Assembly (NCBI GenBank): GCA_947455165.1
Contig: CANGMP010000005.1
Location: 1 to 44,318, forward strand
Source: Acidimicrobiaceae bacterium
Lineage (GTDB): Bacteria > Actinomycetota > Acidimicrobiia > Acidimicrobiales > RAAP-2
DNA: 44,318 nucleotides
Reading direction: 5' to 3'
Shown here: positions 35,936-44,318 of the stretch, piece by piece
How the letters are laid out: each line of letters starts with the position of its first letter
Numbering within the stretch: the first letter of the stretch is position 1
Notes under the pieces: generated by a model
Told to the model about the DNA's origin: nothing
Databases searched by the model: none
The model's input: the letters and a program-made list of their open reading frames with translations, nothing else
Translations under genes and position numbers: made by a program

Positions 35936-36382
35936 GTGCGCACGTATTCACCCAAGGAATCCGAGATCACTCGGAGCTGGCACGTCATCGATGCTGATGG
36001 CCTCGTACTCGGTCGTATGTCGACCGAGGTCGCTCGTCTGTTGCGTGGTAAGCACCGCGCCTACTTCACGCCTCACCTCGACACGGGTGACTTTGTCATC
36101 ATCGTGAACGCCGACAAGATCAAGCTCTCGTCTGACAAGGCCGACAAGAAGTTCGCCTACCGTCACTCCGGCTACCCGGGCGGTATCCGCGCCACGCGTT
36201 GGAGCGACTTGCTCGCTAACGACCCCGTGAAGCTGGTCTTTGACTCGATCAAGGGCATGGTTCCTCACACCCGTTTGGGCCGCGCTCAGATGGGCAAGCT
36301 TTTTGTCTACTCCGGCCCGACTCACCCGCACGCCGCGCAGCAGCCAGTTCCATTCGACACCTCGGCAATCCGCCGCGGCTAA
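35936..36382 (+). CDS. rplM: 50S ribosomal protein L13
   Basis: 148 residues from GTG 35936, chosen because AAGGAA (35925-35930) precedes it by 5 nt and the product then starts [20 protein letters not shown], the usual L13 beginning; a GTG at 35903 lacks support. It contains [19 protein letters not shown] and [15 protein letters not shown]. An early 50S assembly protein, paired with rpsI as almost everywhere. Confidence 0.95.
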   Translation: MRTYSPKESEITRSWHVIDADGLVLGRMSTEVARLLRGKHRAYFTPHLDTGDFVIIVNADKIKLSSDKADKKFAYRHSGYPGGIRATRWSDLLANDPVKLVFDSIKGMVPHTRLGRAQMGKLFVYSGPTHPHAAQQPVPFDTSAIRRG

Positions 36383-36395
36383 GGAGATATTCGTC

Positions 36396-36788
36396 GTGAC
36401 TACCGAGACCACTCAGACCACTGGCCGTCGCAAGGAAGCGGTTGCCCGCGTCCGCCTGCGCCCCGGCACTGGCACCATCACCATCAACGGTCGTGCCCTG
36501 GACAACTACTTCACCTCAGCGACCCACCGTCAAATGCTGACCCAGCCGCTACGTGACACCAACACCGAAGTCGCCTACGACGTCGACGCCACCATCGCCG
36601 GTGGCGGCATGGCGGGACAGGCCGGCGCACTGCGTCTCGGCATTGCCCGTGCCTTGATCGAAGTCGACGCCGAGCTGCGTGGCACCTTGAAGAAGGCCGG
36701 CCTCTTGACGCGTGATGCGCGCAAGAAGGAAAGCAAGAAGTACGGTCTCAAGAAGGCCCGTAAGGCTCCGCAGTACTCGAAGCGTTAA
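36396..36788 (+). CDS. rpsI: 30S ribosomal protein S9
   Basis: 130 residues from GTG 36396, with AAGGAGA 8 nt upstream: [20 protein letters not shown]. The body has [16 protein letters not shown] and [19 protein letters not shown], and the C-terminal [17 protein letters not shown], whose last arginine contacts the P-site tRNA. A longer frame upstream lies within rplM and is rejected. glmM follows after 4 nt. Confidence 0.96.
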   Translation: MTTETTQTTGRRKEAVARVRLRPGTGTITINGRALDNYFTSATHRQMLTQPLRDTNTEVAYDVDATIAGGGMAGQAGALRLGIARALIEVDAELRGTLKKAGLLTRDARKKESKKYGLKKARKAPQYSKR

Positions 36789-36792
36789 GCCG

Positions 36793-38082
36793 ATGTCCGT
36801 GCGCTTTGGCACGGACGGTATTCGCGGTGTCGCGGGTATCGACATCACTGTCGATCTCGCGTACCGCTTAGGCCGCGCAGTTGCTTCCGTCTTCGGTGTA
36901 ACGACCGTTGTCGGATACGACACTCGCGAAAGTTCCGAGTCCCTCTCACTGGCCGTCCTCCAGGGCCTCGTCGACGGTGGCGTGCCGGTAGTCAATCTCG
37001 GTGTCTTTACAACCCCTGGCGTAGCCGTGCTGGCCGAACACGTCGACGGTGTCGGCATCGTTATCTCGGCGTCGCACAATCCCTTCTCCGACAACGGACT
37101 GAAAGTCTTTGGTCGTGGCGGCACCAAACTCGATCACGAAACCGAGGACGCCGTCCAAGAGGCCTTGAATGCGGCACCGTCACCGAACGAACCCTTTACC
37201 AACATCTCGATTGATACGTCCGCTCGCGACGTCTATTTGAAACGGCTCCGGGCGCAACGTCCCAATACCTTGTTGGCCGACCTGCACCTCGTGCTCGACT
37301 GCGCGAACGGTGCGTCATTTGATCTAGCGCCCGAGCTCTTCCGTTCGCTGGGTGCCACGGTCGACGTCATTCACGCCACGCCAGATGGCCGCAACATCAA
37401 CACCGACTGCGGCTCGACGCACCCGCAAGACCTTCAAGCGACCGTGACCCGTCTCGGGGCCGACCTGGGACTGGCCTTTGATGGTGACGCCGATCGGTTA
37501 GTGGCCGTCGATGAGCGTGGTGAACGGCGTGACGGTGACGACCTCATGGTCCTTTTCGCGCTAGATCTGCACCAGCGAGATGAACTCGACACGCTCGTGA
37601 TCACCTCGATGAGCAACCTCGGTCTGCGACAAGCCCTGCAGGCATCGGGTATCGCGCTTCGCGAGACCGATGTCGGCGACCGCAACGTTCTGATCGCCCT
37701 CGAAGAAGCCAACCTGCCCTTTGGAGGCGAACAGTCGGGTCACTTAATCTTTCGACACGAACTCGCTACCGGTGACGGCATGCTCTCGGGCATTCATCTC
37801 GCCGAGTTGATTGTGCGTAGTGGCCCACTTGGTGAGCAGTGCGACGCCGCGTGGCGACGCGCCCCCCAGTTCTTGGTGAACATCGCTCGAGACGCGTTTA
37901 ACGAGTCCCGAGTGCAGGACGTAATCGACGAGGCCTGTGCCGCCCACGGCGCTGCCAAGTCGGAACTTCGGATTGTGATTCGACCATCGGGAACTGAGCC
38001 GGTCGTCCGCGTCATGGTCGAAGCAGTCAACGGCACCTTGATTCGTGAACTCGAAGCGTCGCTACGCGCCGAATTTGTCTAA
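36793..38082 (+). CDS. glmM: phosphoglucosamine mutase
   Basis: 429 residues from ATG 36793 (MSVRFGTDGIRGVAG). Phosphoserine S94 lies in ISASHNP (91-97); the magnesium loop DGDADR is at 230-235; the sugar loop GGEQSGH and the phosphate-binding RPSGTEPVVRVM are present. It converts glucosamine-6-phosphate to glucosamine-1-phosphate for UDP-GlcNAc and peptidoglycan. It follows rpsI after 4 nt, linking wall precursor supply to ribosomal transcription; glmS follows after 37 nt. Slightly shorter than the ~445 residues of many homologues. Confidence 0.96.
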   Translation: MSVRFGTDGIRGVAGIDITVDLAYRLGRAVASVFGVTTVVGYDTRESSESLSLAVLQGLVDGGVPVVNLGVFTTPGVAVLAEHVDGVGIVISASHNPFSDNGLKVFGRGGTKLDHETEDAVQEALNAAPSPNEPFTNISIDTSARDVYLKRLRAQRPNTLLADLHLVLDCANGASFDLAPELFRSLGATVDVIHATPDGRNINTDCGSTHPQDLQATVTRLGADLGLAFDGDADRLVAVDERGERRDGDDLMVLFALDLHQRDELDTLVITSMSNLGLRQALQASGIALRETDVGDRNVLIALEEANLPFGGEQSGHLIFRHELATGDGMLSGIHLAELIVRSGPLGEQCDAAWRRAPQFLVNIARDAFNESRVQDVIDEACAAHGAAKSELRIVIRPSGTEPVVRVMVEAVNGTLIRELEASLRAEFV

Positions 38083-38106
38083 TCCCTAAGAAAATTGCCC
38101 GTTCGG

Positions 38107-38122
38107 TAGACTAAGGGCCATG
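38107..38122 (+). promoter_or_regulatory. possible leaderless promoter of glmS
   Basis: TAGACT (38107-38112) lies 7 nt before the ATG of glmS, so a start at the A of the ATG would give a leaderless mRNA. No convincing -35 at 17-18 bp. AAGGG at 38114-38118 is too close to the ATG to serve as a Shine-Dalgarno. Confidence 0.35.
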
Positions 38123-39961
38123 TGCGGCATCATCGGTGTCGTGGGAGCACAAGATGCTCTTCCGATTCTTCTAGAGGGACTTGAACGTCTCGAATACCGC
38201 GGCTACGACTCGGCCGGCGTGGCCCTCGTCACCGCCGGTTCAGCCTGGCGAGCCCGGGCCGCCGCCGGCACGGAGTCCGTCGCGGCACTCGTGGAGGCCT
38301 GTTCGGCCGCCCCGACCTTCAGTCCGTCGGGTATTGGTCACACCCGCTGGGCCACGCACGGTGCGCCGGGCGAACACAATGCCCATCCCCACATGGACTG
38401 CGCCGGATCGATTGCCCTCATCCACAACGGCATTATCGAGAACCATCAAGAACTCGGTGATCAACTTCGTGAACGGGGCCACGTCTTCACGTCAGCGACC
38501 GACACTGAAGTGCTGGCGCACCGAATTGAAGAGTGGCGCAAGAGCGGGCTCGATCTTCTCGAGTCGGTGCGGGCCACGTTGAACGAAGTTCGCGGGGCCT
38601 TTGCCCTCGCCGTTATGGATGCTGACGAACCGGATGTCATCATCGCCGCGCGACGGGTCTCTCCGCTCATTGTTGGCACGGCCGATGGCGTGACGCTGTT
38701 GGCCTCGGACGTTCCGGCCATTCTTGACCGCGCTGATCGGTTCTTTGTCGTCGACGACGACCAACTCGTTCGCTTGACCCCTTCGGGCTACTCGGTCACC
38801 GATTTGGCCGGCAACGTCGACCAGCTCCGTGAGCTTGACGTCAACTGGGACCTTGAGACAGCCCAAAAGGGTGGGTACGACGATTTCATGACCAAAGAGA
38901 TCAACGAGCAGCCCGACGCCGTGCGGGCCACGTTGCTTGACCGGGTTAACGAACAGGGCCGTATCAAGTTTGATGAACTGCGTCTTAGCGATGCTCAACT
39001 CCGCGACGCCGCGAAGGTCGTCCTGGTGGCCTGCGGCTCGAGTTTCCACGCCGCGATGGTGGCCAAGTACGCGATTGAGCGTTGGGCCCGCGTCTCGGTC
39101 GAAGTCGACATCGCTTCAGAGTTTCGTTATCGCGATCCCGTCGTCGACGGCACCACGCTGGTCATCGGCGTTTCCCAGAGTGGTGAGACGATCGACACGA
39201 TTCAAGCCCTCCGCGAAGCCAAGGCTCGGGGCGCGATGGTGGTGGCCGTCTCCAACGTCGTGGACTCCTCGATGGCCCGTGAAGCCGACGCCGTGCTCTA
39301 TACGCGGGCCGGTCTGGAAGTCTGTGTCGCATCGACGAAGGCAGTTCTGGCGCAGATTGCCGCCCTTGAACTCCTGGCCCTCCAGTTAGCGCAGGTGCGT
39401 GGGACGCTGACCAACGACGAAGTGGCCGTCTTGTTCCATCAACTCGAAGTGACCCCCGAACTGGTCCGCACCACCATTGGTCGCGATGCACTGGTGGCCG
39501 AGACGGCCCGGGAACTTCGTGATGCCCGGGACTTCTTCTTCCTCGGACGCAACGTCGGTTTCCCGGTGGCTCTCGAAGGGGCCCTCAAACTCAAAGAGAT
39601 CTCCTATCTCCACGCGGAGGGCTACCCGGCCGGCGAACTGAAGCACGGGCCTCTGGCCCTTATTGAACCCGGGGTCGTCGTGGTGGCGATCGCCACTGAC
39701 GGAGTCCTGCTCGAAAAACTGTTAGCCAACATTGCCGAGGTGAAGAGTCGGGGCGCCACGGTCGTGGCGATCTGCGCCGACGGCGACGACCAGGTTCCCG
39801 CCGTGGCCGATTTTGTGCTGCGCGTCCCGGCCACGAACTCGCTGTTGTCACCCATCGTGGACATCGTCGTGCTCCAGCAGCTGGCCTATCACCTGGCTCG
39901 CGGTCGCGGTCTCAACGTCGACCGGCCCCGGAACTTGGCCAAGACCGTCACGGTCGAATGA
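38120..39961 (+). CDS. glmS: glutamine-fructose-6-phosphate aminotransferase (isomerizing)
   Basis: 613 residues. Nucleophile C2 follows the start Met (MCGIIGVVG); the glutaminase domain has GHTRWATHG, HNGIIENHQEL and runs to ~220. Two SIS sugar-isomerase domains follow (ACGSSFHAAMV, GVSQSGETIDT, GRNVGFPVALEGALKLKEISY), ending DRPRNLAKTVTVE. It makes glucosamine-6-phosphate, the step before GlmM. No glmS ribozyme is present in the 37-nt gap upstream. Its stop overlaps acpS (ATGA). Confidence 0.97.
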   Translation: MCGIIGVVGAQDALPILLEGLERLEYRGYDSAGVALVTAGSAWRARAAAGTESVAALVEACSAAPTFSPSGIGHTRWATHGAPGEHNAHPHMDCAGSIALIHNGIIENHQELGDQLRERGHVFTSATDTEVLAHRIEEWRKSGLDLLESVRATLNEVRGAFALAVMDADEPDVIIAARRVSPLIVGTADGVTLLASDVPAILDRADRFFVVDDDQLVRLTPSGYSVTDLAGNVDQLRELDVNWDLETAQKGGYDDFMTKEINEQPDAVRATLLDRVNEQGRIKFDELRLSDAQLRDAAKVVLVACGSSFHAAMVAKYAIERWARVSVEVDIASEFRYRDPVVDGTTLVIGVSQSGETIDTIQALREAKARGAMVVAVSNVVDSSMAREADAVLYTRAGLEVCVASTKAVLAQIAALELLALQLAQVRGTLTNDEVAVLFHQLEVTPELVRTTIGRDALVAETARELRDARDFFFLGRNVGFPVALEGALKLKEISYLHAEGYPAGELKHGPLALIEPGVVVVAIATDGVLLEKLLANIAEVKSRGATVVAICADGDDQVPAVADFVLRVPATNSLLSPIVDIVVLQQLAYHLARGRGLNVDRPRNLAKTVTVE

Positions 39962-40326
39962 ACGGCGTGGCTGGGCTCGGCATTGACCTCGTCGACGTCG
40001 ATCGCTTCGCCCGCGTCCTCGAACGCCGACCGGCGTTAGCTGGACGGCTCTTCTCGACGAATGAAGTGACCGACGCCCAGAGTCGTCCCGAGCGACTCGC
40101 CGCCCGCTTCGCCGTGAAGGAGGCCGTCATGAAGGTGCTCGACGTGGGCCTCGGTGCGGTGGCGTTCCAGGACATCGTCGTTCAGCGTCTCGAGAGTGGT
40201 GCACCCGTGCTCGTCGTGTCAGGCACGGCCCAGGCGTTAGCCGCGGCGAAGGGTATTCGAACCTGGCACGTCTCGCTGACGCACACCGACCGGACGGCCG
40301 GCGCCGTGGTGATTGGCCTCACGTGA
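39958..40326 (+). CDS. acpS: holo-[acyl-carrier-protein] synthase
   Basis: 122 residues: GIDLVDVDRFARVLERRP with the magnesium-binding Asp near the N-terminus, and RLAARFAVKEAVMKVL with the catalytic KEA motif. It moves phosphopantetheine from CoA to ACP. It overlaps glmS by 4 nt and nnr by GTGA. Usual position upstream of nnr and alr. Confidence 0.93.
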   Translation: MNGVAGLGIDLVDVDRFARVLERRPALAGRLFSTNEVTDAQSRPERLAARFAVKEAVMKVLDVGLGAVAFQDIVVQRLESGAPVLVVSGTAQALAAAKGIRTWHVSLTHTDRTAGAVVIGLT

Positions 40327-41645
40327 TTCCCGTCCTGACGTCGAGTGAGATGCGTCTCGCCGACGCGGCCGCCATTGCCGAGTCCAGTCAGGAGGCCGTC
40401 TTGGCACGGGCCGGCGTGGCCGTTGGTCACGTGGCCGCGACCATGCTCGGCTCGACCTACGGCCGCCGGGTCGCCGTCGTAGTCGGACCTGGCCTCAACG
40501 GCGCCGACGGACGATTGGCCGGTCAATACTTGCGGGCGCGCGGGGCCAAGGTCGAACTGATCGAAGTTACGAATCAACCCAAGGAGCTTCGGGGGGTTGA
40601 TCTCTACATCGACGCGGCCTTCGGTCTTGGGTGCTCTCGTCCCTACGTGGCCCCTCGGGTCGCCGACGGCGTTGCCGTGCTCGCCGTCGATCTGCCATCG
40701 GGTGTCGACGCCGACACCGGTGCCCTCCACGGCCGTCCCGTGCGGGCAGATGTGACCATCGCCCTCGGTGCACTCAAGCCCGCGCACTTGGTGGGCGAGG
40801 CCGCGACCTACTGCGGCGACGTCGTGCTCAATACGATTGGCATCACGAGCCACGCCACGCGCCACCTCGTAGAAGACGACGACGTCGCAGCGTTGATTCA
40901 CCAGCGACGTGACGAACATAAGTGGAGCCACGCGCTCTACGTCGCGGCCGGGTCGGAGTTGATGCCCGGTGCCGCGGCACTGGTTTGCGATGCGGCTCTG
41001 GCGAGCGGAGCGTCAATGATTCGCCTCCGACCTTTTGGTGAGCTCGCCCGACTGTATGGCTGGCCCGACGAAGTCGTCCTCGAGTCTGGTGATGAGATTG
41101 ATGAGCGGTGCCGAGCCGTTGTCGTCGGCCCCGGCGTCGGTAGTGACCCGGCCGCTCAGGCCTTTGCCGATGACGTCGTTCGCGCGAGCCGGGTGCCACT
41201 CGTCCTCGACGCCGACGGCATTACTCGTGAGCGGCTGGCGCTGCGACGCTTGTCGAGCGAGCTCATCGTGACGCCCCACGGGGGAGAGTTGCGTCGACTC
41301 ATCCAAGAGCCGACGGGAAATTCGCTCATCGATGCCGTTCGGGTCGCGACCGAGACGGGGGTAACGGTCTTACTAAAGGGCCCCGTGACGGTGATAGCCG
41401 CCCCGACGGGGAACGTGCTCTTTGTTACGAGTGGCACGCCATCACTCGCGACGGCCGGCACGGGTGACGTGTTGTCGGGCATGATTGGGGCCGCCCTCGC
41501 CCGGGGCCTTTCGCCGCTACTGGCCGCGGGTCTTTCGGCCCACGTGCACGGGTTGGCGGGCCAGCGGTTAGCCCCGTACGGACAGGCCTCCCGAATGGAC
41601 GACGCCATCCGCCAAGTTCTGCGAGAGTTAGAACATGCCAATTGA
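40323..41645 (+). CDS. nnr: bifunctional NAD(P)H-hydrate epimerase / ADP-dependent dehydratase
   Basis: 440 residues from GTG (GTGA overlap). N-terminal YjeF_N epimerase domain (about 1-195) with GPGLNGADGR, where GPGNNGGDG is commoner, and VDLPSGVDADTG, GALKPAHL. C-terminal YjeF_C ADP-dependent dehydratase domain (about 200-435) with HKWSHALYVAAGS, VTPHGGELRRL and GTGDVLSGMIG. It repairs hydrated NADH and NADPH. The changed epimerase loop keeps the Asp. alr overlaps its end by 11 nt. Confidence 0.93.
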   Translation: MIPVLTSSEMRLADAAAIAESSQEAVLARAGVAVGHVAATMLGSTYGRRVAVVVGPGLNGADGRLAGQYLRARGAKVELIEVTNQPKELRGVDLYIDAAFGLGCSRPYVAPRVADGVAVLAVDLPSGVDADTGALHGRPVRADVTIALGALKPAHLVGEAATYCGDVVLNTIGITSHATRHLVEDDDVAALIHQRRDEHKWSHALYVAAGSELMPGAAALVCDAALASGASMIRLRPFGELARLYGWPDEVVLESGDEIDERCRAVVVGPGVGSDPAAQAFADDVVRASRVPLVLDADGITRERLALRRLSSELIVTPHGGELRRLIQEPTGNSLIDAVRVATETGVTVLLKGPVTVIAAPTGNVLFVTSGTPSLATAGTGDVLSGMIGAALARGLSPLLAAGLSAHVHGLAGQRLAPYGQASRMDDAIRQVLRELEHAN

Positions 41646-42786
41646 GGGAATTCGTCGACCCGCGTGGGCCGAAATCGATCTGGCGGCGCTGCGCCACAAC
41701 ATCGTCACGCTGCGTGAGCTCGTGGCCCCAGCCCAACTCTGTGGAGTCGTCAAGGCCAATGGCTACGGCCACGGCGCACTCTTCGCGGCCCGGGCCCTGC
41801 TCGATGCGGGAGTTGCCGGATTGGCTGTGGCCATTGTGGACGAGGGAGTCGAGCTGCGTGAGGGCGGCATTGTCGAGCCGATCTTGCTGCTCGCCGAAGC
41901 GCCGTCCGAATCACTCGTCGACGCTCTCGAGGCCAAGCTGACGCTAACGATTGGTTCGGTCGAGGGCGCTCGGGCGGCTGTCGCAGCTGCGTCAAACGTC
42001 AGTGGGCGTTCTCCGGTGCACATAAAAGTCGATACGGGAATGCACCGCATGGGTGTCGACATCGCCGACCTCGACGCCGTTCTCGACATCGTGAAGGCGT
42101 CGCCGAACCTGGTCATTGAGGGCCTCTACTCGCACTTTTCGGTGGCCGACTCGGATCAGCCACAAGACCGTGACTACTGCGAACTGCAGATGCAACGCTT
42201 CGACGAGGCCCTCGCGATGGCGAGGGCCAAGGGAATCGATCCTCCGTTAACCCACCTCGCGAACTCGGCCGCCGCCATTTCGCTCCCCGCAGCGCGTCGC
42301 TCGATGGTGCGTGTCGGTCTGGCCGCTTACGGGTATTTGCCTCACCCATCGATGGCGGCCACGCTGGCCGCACGGGGCATGGCTCTGCGCCCCGCGCTGT
42401 CACTCCACGCCCGAGTGACGGCCGTGCGCCACCTCGAAGCGGGCGAACGACCAAGTTACGGCCGCCGCCGCGCCCTTCCGGGCGACGCGACGGTGGCGAC
42501 GGTGCCCTACGGCTACGCCGATGGCTACCCGCGTCGATTCTTTGATGCCGGCGCCGAAGTGCTGATCAATGGTGTGCATCGTCCCTTGGCCGGCGCGGTC
42601 ACGATGGACCAGCTGGTGATCGACTGTGACGGTGATCACGTGAAGGTTGGTGACGAAGTAGTCCTGCTGGGGGCACAGGGGGGAGAGACCATCTCGGCCG
42701 ACGAATGGGCTACCTGGGGCGGCACCATTACGTGGGAGATTCTCTGCGGCATCGGGGCTCGGGTGCCTCGCATCGCCCGACCCTGA
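41635..42786 (+). CDS. alr: alanine racemase
   Basis: 383 residues. The PLP lysine is K40 in VVKANGYGHG; the second catalytic base, Y294, is in PYGYADGYPRR. The N-terminal TIM barrel contains HIKVDTGMHRMGV and THLANSAA; the C-terminal beta domain contains GAVTMDQLVIDCDG. It supplies D-alanine for peptidoglycan. Translated from within the end of nnr. The udg gene follows after 3 nt. Confidence 0.96.
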   Translation: MPIEGIRRPAWAEIDLAALRHNIVTLRELVAPAQLCGVVKANGYGHGALFAARALLDAGVAGLAVAIVDEGVELREGGIVEPILLLAEAPSESLVDALEAKLTLTIGSVEGARAAVAAASNVSGRSPVHIKVDTGMHRMGVDIADLDAVLDIVKASPNLVIEGLYSHFSVADSDQPQDRDYCELQMQRFDEALAMARAKGIDPPLTHLANSAAAISLPAARRSMVRVGLAAYGYLPHPSMAATLAARGMALRPALSLHARVTAVRHLEAGERPSYGRRRALPGDATVATVPYGYADGYPRRFFDAGAEVLINGVHRPLAGAVTMDQLVIDCDGDHVKVGDEVVLLGAQGGETISADEWATWGGTITWEILCGIGARVPRIARP

Positions 42787-42789
42787 CCC

Positions 42790-43326
42790 ATGGAGCTCAG
42801 CGAGGCATCGTCGTGTACGCGATGCGCACTCTCCGCTACCAGAACGCAGGTCGTCATTGGCACGGGATCATTGAGCGCACGGCTCATTGTGGTCGGCGAA
42901 GCACCAGGTCGACACGAGGACGAGGGTGGCCAACCCTTCATTGGTCGGAGTGGTCAGCTTCTCTTTTCGCTCATTGCCGAGGAACTTCAGTTGTCGCGGG
43001 AGGAGTGCTACGTCACGAACGTGGTGAAGTGTCGCCCACCCGATAATCGAACACCCCGGGCACCCGAGATTCTGGCGTGCAGTCCTTGGCTGGATTTACA
43101 GAAGGCTTCGTGGCACCAGAGTGTGGTGCTGGCTCTCGGGTTGACTGCCGCGCGAGTCATGGTTGGCGCAAAAGGCACGATGAAGGACCTGCACGGCGTG
43201 CCGGTGCGCCGAGAGGGGCTGACCGTCGTCTCGACCTATCACCCGGCTGCCGCCCTGCGCCAAGGACCTAGCGTGATAGCCGTGATGCGTTCTGATCTCG
43301 CCGTCGTTCGGGGCCTGCTCTCGTGA
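42790..43326 (+). CDS. family 4 (iron-sulfur) uracil-DNA glycosylase
   Basis: 178 residues. Cysteines C9, C12, C81 and C97 have the spacing of the [4Fe-4S] ligands of family 4 enzymes. Motif A GEAPGRHEDEGGQPFIGRSG and motif B HPAAALRQ are present, with TNVVKCRPPDNRTP between. It removes uracil from DNA after cytosine deamination. It sits between alr and tsaE with 3 nt and a GTGA overlap, so it is part of the same transcript. Family 5 UDG is less likely given the motif A sequence. Confidence 0.9.
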   Translation: MELSEASSCTRCALSATRTQVVIGTGSLSARLIVVGEAPGRHEDEGGQPFIGRSGQLLFSLIAEELQLSREECYVTNVVKCRPPDNRTPRAPEILACSPWLDLQKASWHQSVVLALGLTAARVMVGAKGTMKDLHGVPVRREGLTVVSTYHPAAALRQGPSVIAVMRSDLAVVRGLLS

Positions 43327-43802
43327 GCATTTTCCGTTCCACGTCAAACGTCGAGCAGACCAAGCGGGCCGGCACAGAGCTGGCCGGCCTCCTGCTCCCG
43401 GGTGACATCATTTTGTTGACCGGCCCCCTGGGCGCCGGCAAAACGGCCCTCACCCAAGGTCTGGCCGTCGGCCTCGGTGTCAGCGAACGAGTGACGAGCC
43501 CCACCTTCACGCTCGTTCGTCAACACCAGTGTGTCAACAGTCAGGGAATCGAGACGCTTCACCACGCCGACGTGTATCGGACGAATTCTCTGGACGAAAT
43601 TGAAGACCTCACGCTCGACGAGCTCGTAGAGCGTGGTGGCGTCGCCGTGATCGAGTGGGGCGAAATGGCTGCGCCACTTCTTGGTTCAGTGGCGTGGCGC
43701 ATCACGATAGAGGTGGTTGACGACGAAGAGCGGCGCATCGTCGTTGACGAGACCAGTGTCGGCGATCGAGTATCGCTCGTGCGAACATGGGCGACGTCGT
43801 GA
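43323..43802 (+). CDS. tsaE: tRNA threonylcarbamoyladenosine biosynthesis ATPase TsaE
   Basis: 159 residues from GTG (GTGA overlap). Walker A GPLGAGKT (34-41), then VTSPTFTLVRQH, the Walker-B-like HADVYR region, and VIEWGE. TsaE powers the TsaBDE complex that makes t6A at position 37 of ANN-decoding tRNAs. Overlaps tsaB by GTGA; the TsaB partner is directly downstream. Confidence 0.94.
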   Translation: MSIFRSTSNVEQTKRAGTELAGLLLPGDIILLTGPLGAGKTALTQGLAVGLGVSERVTSPTFTLVRQHQCVNSQGIETLHHADVYRTNSLDEIEDLTLDELVERGGVAVIEWGEMAAPLLGSVAWRITIEVVDDEERRIVVDETSVGDRVSLVRTWATS

Positions 43803-44318
43803 ATACCCTCTTTATCGAAACGTCTACGCCACTTTGTGCGATTGCACTCGGCCGCGGCGAAACCATTGAGTGTCGCGAGCTCGACAGGGATCGTCGACAC
43901 GTCGAAGCCCTGACGCCGGGCATTCAGTCGCTCCTGGCCGAGCACGACCTGCGCGTTGCGGACCTCGATCGCGTTGTGGTCGACCGAGGTCCCGGTCTGT
44001 TCACCGGTCTGCGGGTCGGCGTGGCGACGGCACTGGCTCTCGCCGACGCCGTCGGTGCCACGTTGGTGGGCGTTACGTCACTCGAACTCTTGGCCCATGG
44101 ACTGTGGTTGGAGGGGGTTCGCGGCGCTGTCGAATGCCTCATTGACGGCCGTCGGGGCGAAGTTTTTTCGCAAGCCTTCATTCTCGAGGAGACCATTCGG
44201 TCTCGCACTGAGCCGACGGTGCGCACCCCGCAAGACGTGGTCGTCGAGTACGGAACGAGCGGAGCGCCAACGACGTTTGTTGGCGACGGGGCCGATCGGT
44301 ATCGCGACCTCTTCTCTC
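43799..44318 (+). CDS. tsaB: tRNA threonylcarbamoyladenosine biosynthesis protein TsaB, 3' end beyond window
   Basis: Starts with GTG overlapping the tsaE stop (MNTLFIETSTPLCAIALGRG) and stays open to the window end, 173 codons. It has RGPGLFTGLRVGVATALALAD, matching the GPGSFTGLR motif of TsaB, and LIDGRRGEVFSQAF. TsaB is the non-catalytic ASKHA-fold partner of TsaD in t6A synthesis. About 40-60 more residues are expected outside the window. Confidence 0.93.
   Translation, partial: MNTLFIETSTPLCAIALGRGETIECRELDRDRRHVEALTPGIQSLLAEHDLRVADLDRVVVDRGPGLFTGLRVGVATALALADAVGATLVGVTSLELLAHGLWLEGVRGAVECLIDGRRGEVFSQAFILEETIRSRTEPTVRTPQDVVVEYGTSGAPTTFVGDGADRYRDLFS

Noticed and set aside
38095..38112. 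TTGCCC (38095-38100) as the -35 for glmS
   Set aside because: Only 6 bp from TAGACT, too close to form a promoter with it.
38083..38119. glmS ribozyme between glmM and glmS
   Set aside because: The gap is only 37 nt, far too short for the ribozyme core.

Overview
The window is the ribosomal super-cluster of an actinobacterium-like genome. The evidence is the gene order (tRNA-Thr, tRNA-Met, rpmG, tRNA-Trp, secE, nusG through tsaB), the GC-rich third codon positions, the frequent GTG starts, and a DevS/DosR-type two-component pair. The fused NnrE/NnrD and the general look of the r-proteins would fit Acidimicrobiia, but I cannot fix the class from sequence alone. I see no CRISPR array, insertion sequence or prophage.

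Layout. 1-1504: two tRNAs (the first cut by the window edge), rpmG, tRNA-Trp, secE and nusG. 1530-4028: rplK-rplA, then rplJ-rplL behind their own promoter and an L10-type leader. 4236-12388: rpoB-rpoC. 12526-17099: the str operon rpsL-rpsG-fusA-tuf, ending with rpsJ. 17343-26585: rplC to rplO (S10/spc order), starting from a separate promoter and a strongly folded leader. 26594-29287: secY-adk-map. 29328-31549: a minus-strand operon that breaks the colinear cluster, reading PNPOx-like protein, GAF histidine kinase, DosR-like regulator. 31868-36788: infA, rpmJ, rpsM, rpsK, rpsD, rpoA, rplQ, truA, rplM, rpsI. 36793-44318: cell-wall and housekeeping genes glmM, glmS, acpS, nnr, alr, a family 4 uracil-DNA glycosylase, tsaE and the start of tsaB.

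How it works together. Genes are packed with stop/start overlaps (TAATG, ATGA, GTGA), implying translational coupling. Five transcription starts (rplJ, rpoB, rpsL, rplC, rplM) share one promoter design: TTG-type -35, exactly 18 bp, TAG-type -10. Each sits in or against a terminator-like hairpin, so upstream readthrough and new initiation are handled at the same place. Leaders before rplJ, tuf and rplC look structured and are candidates for feedback control by ribosomal proteins or translation factors.

Most notable points: the DosR/DosS-like operon inside the ribosomal cluster, with a putative DosR-type box; an apparent CUG start codon for infA; the recurrent hairpin-nested promoters; structured rplC and tuf leaders; a natural Asn at the RpoB position equivalent to E. 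coli His526; and acidic tails on L10, L22 and S3. No wholly new multi-gene system was recognised; the rest is conserved core machinery.
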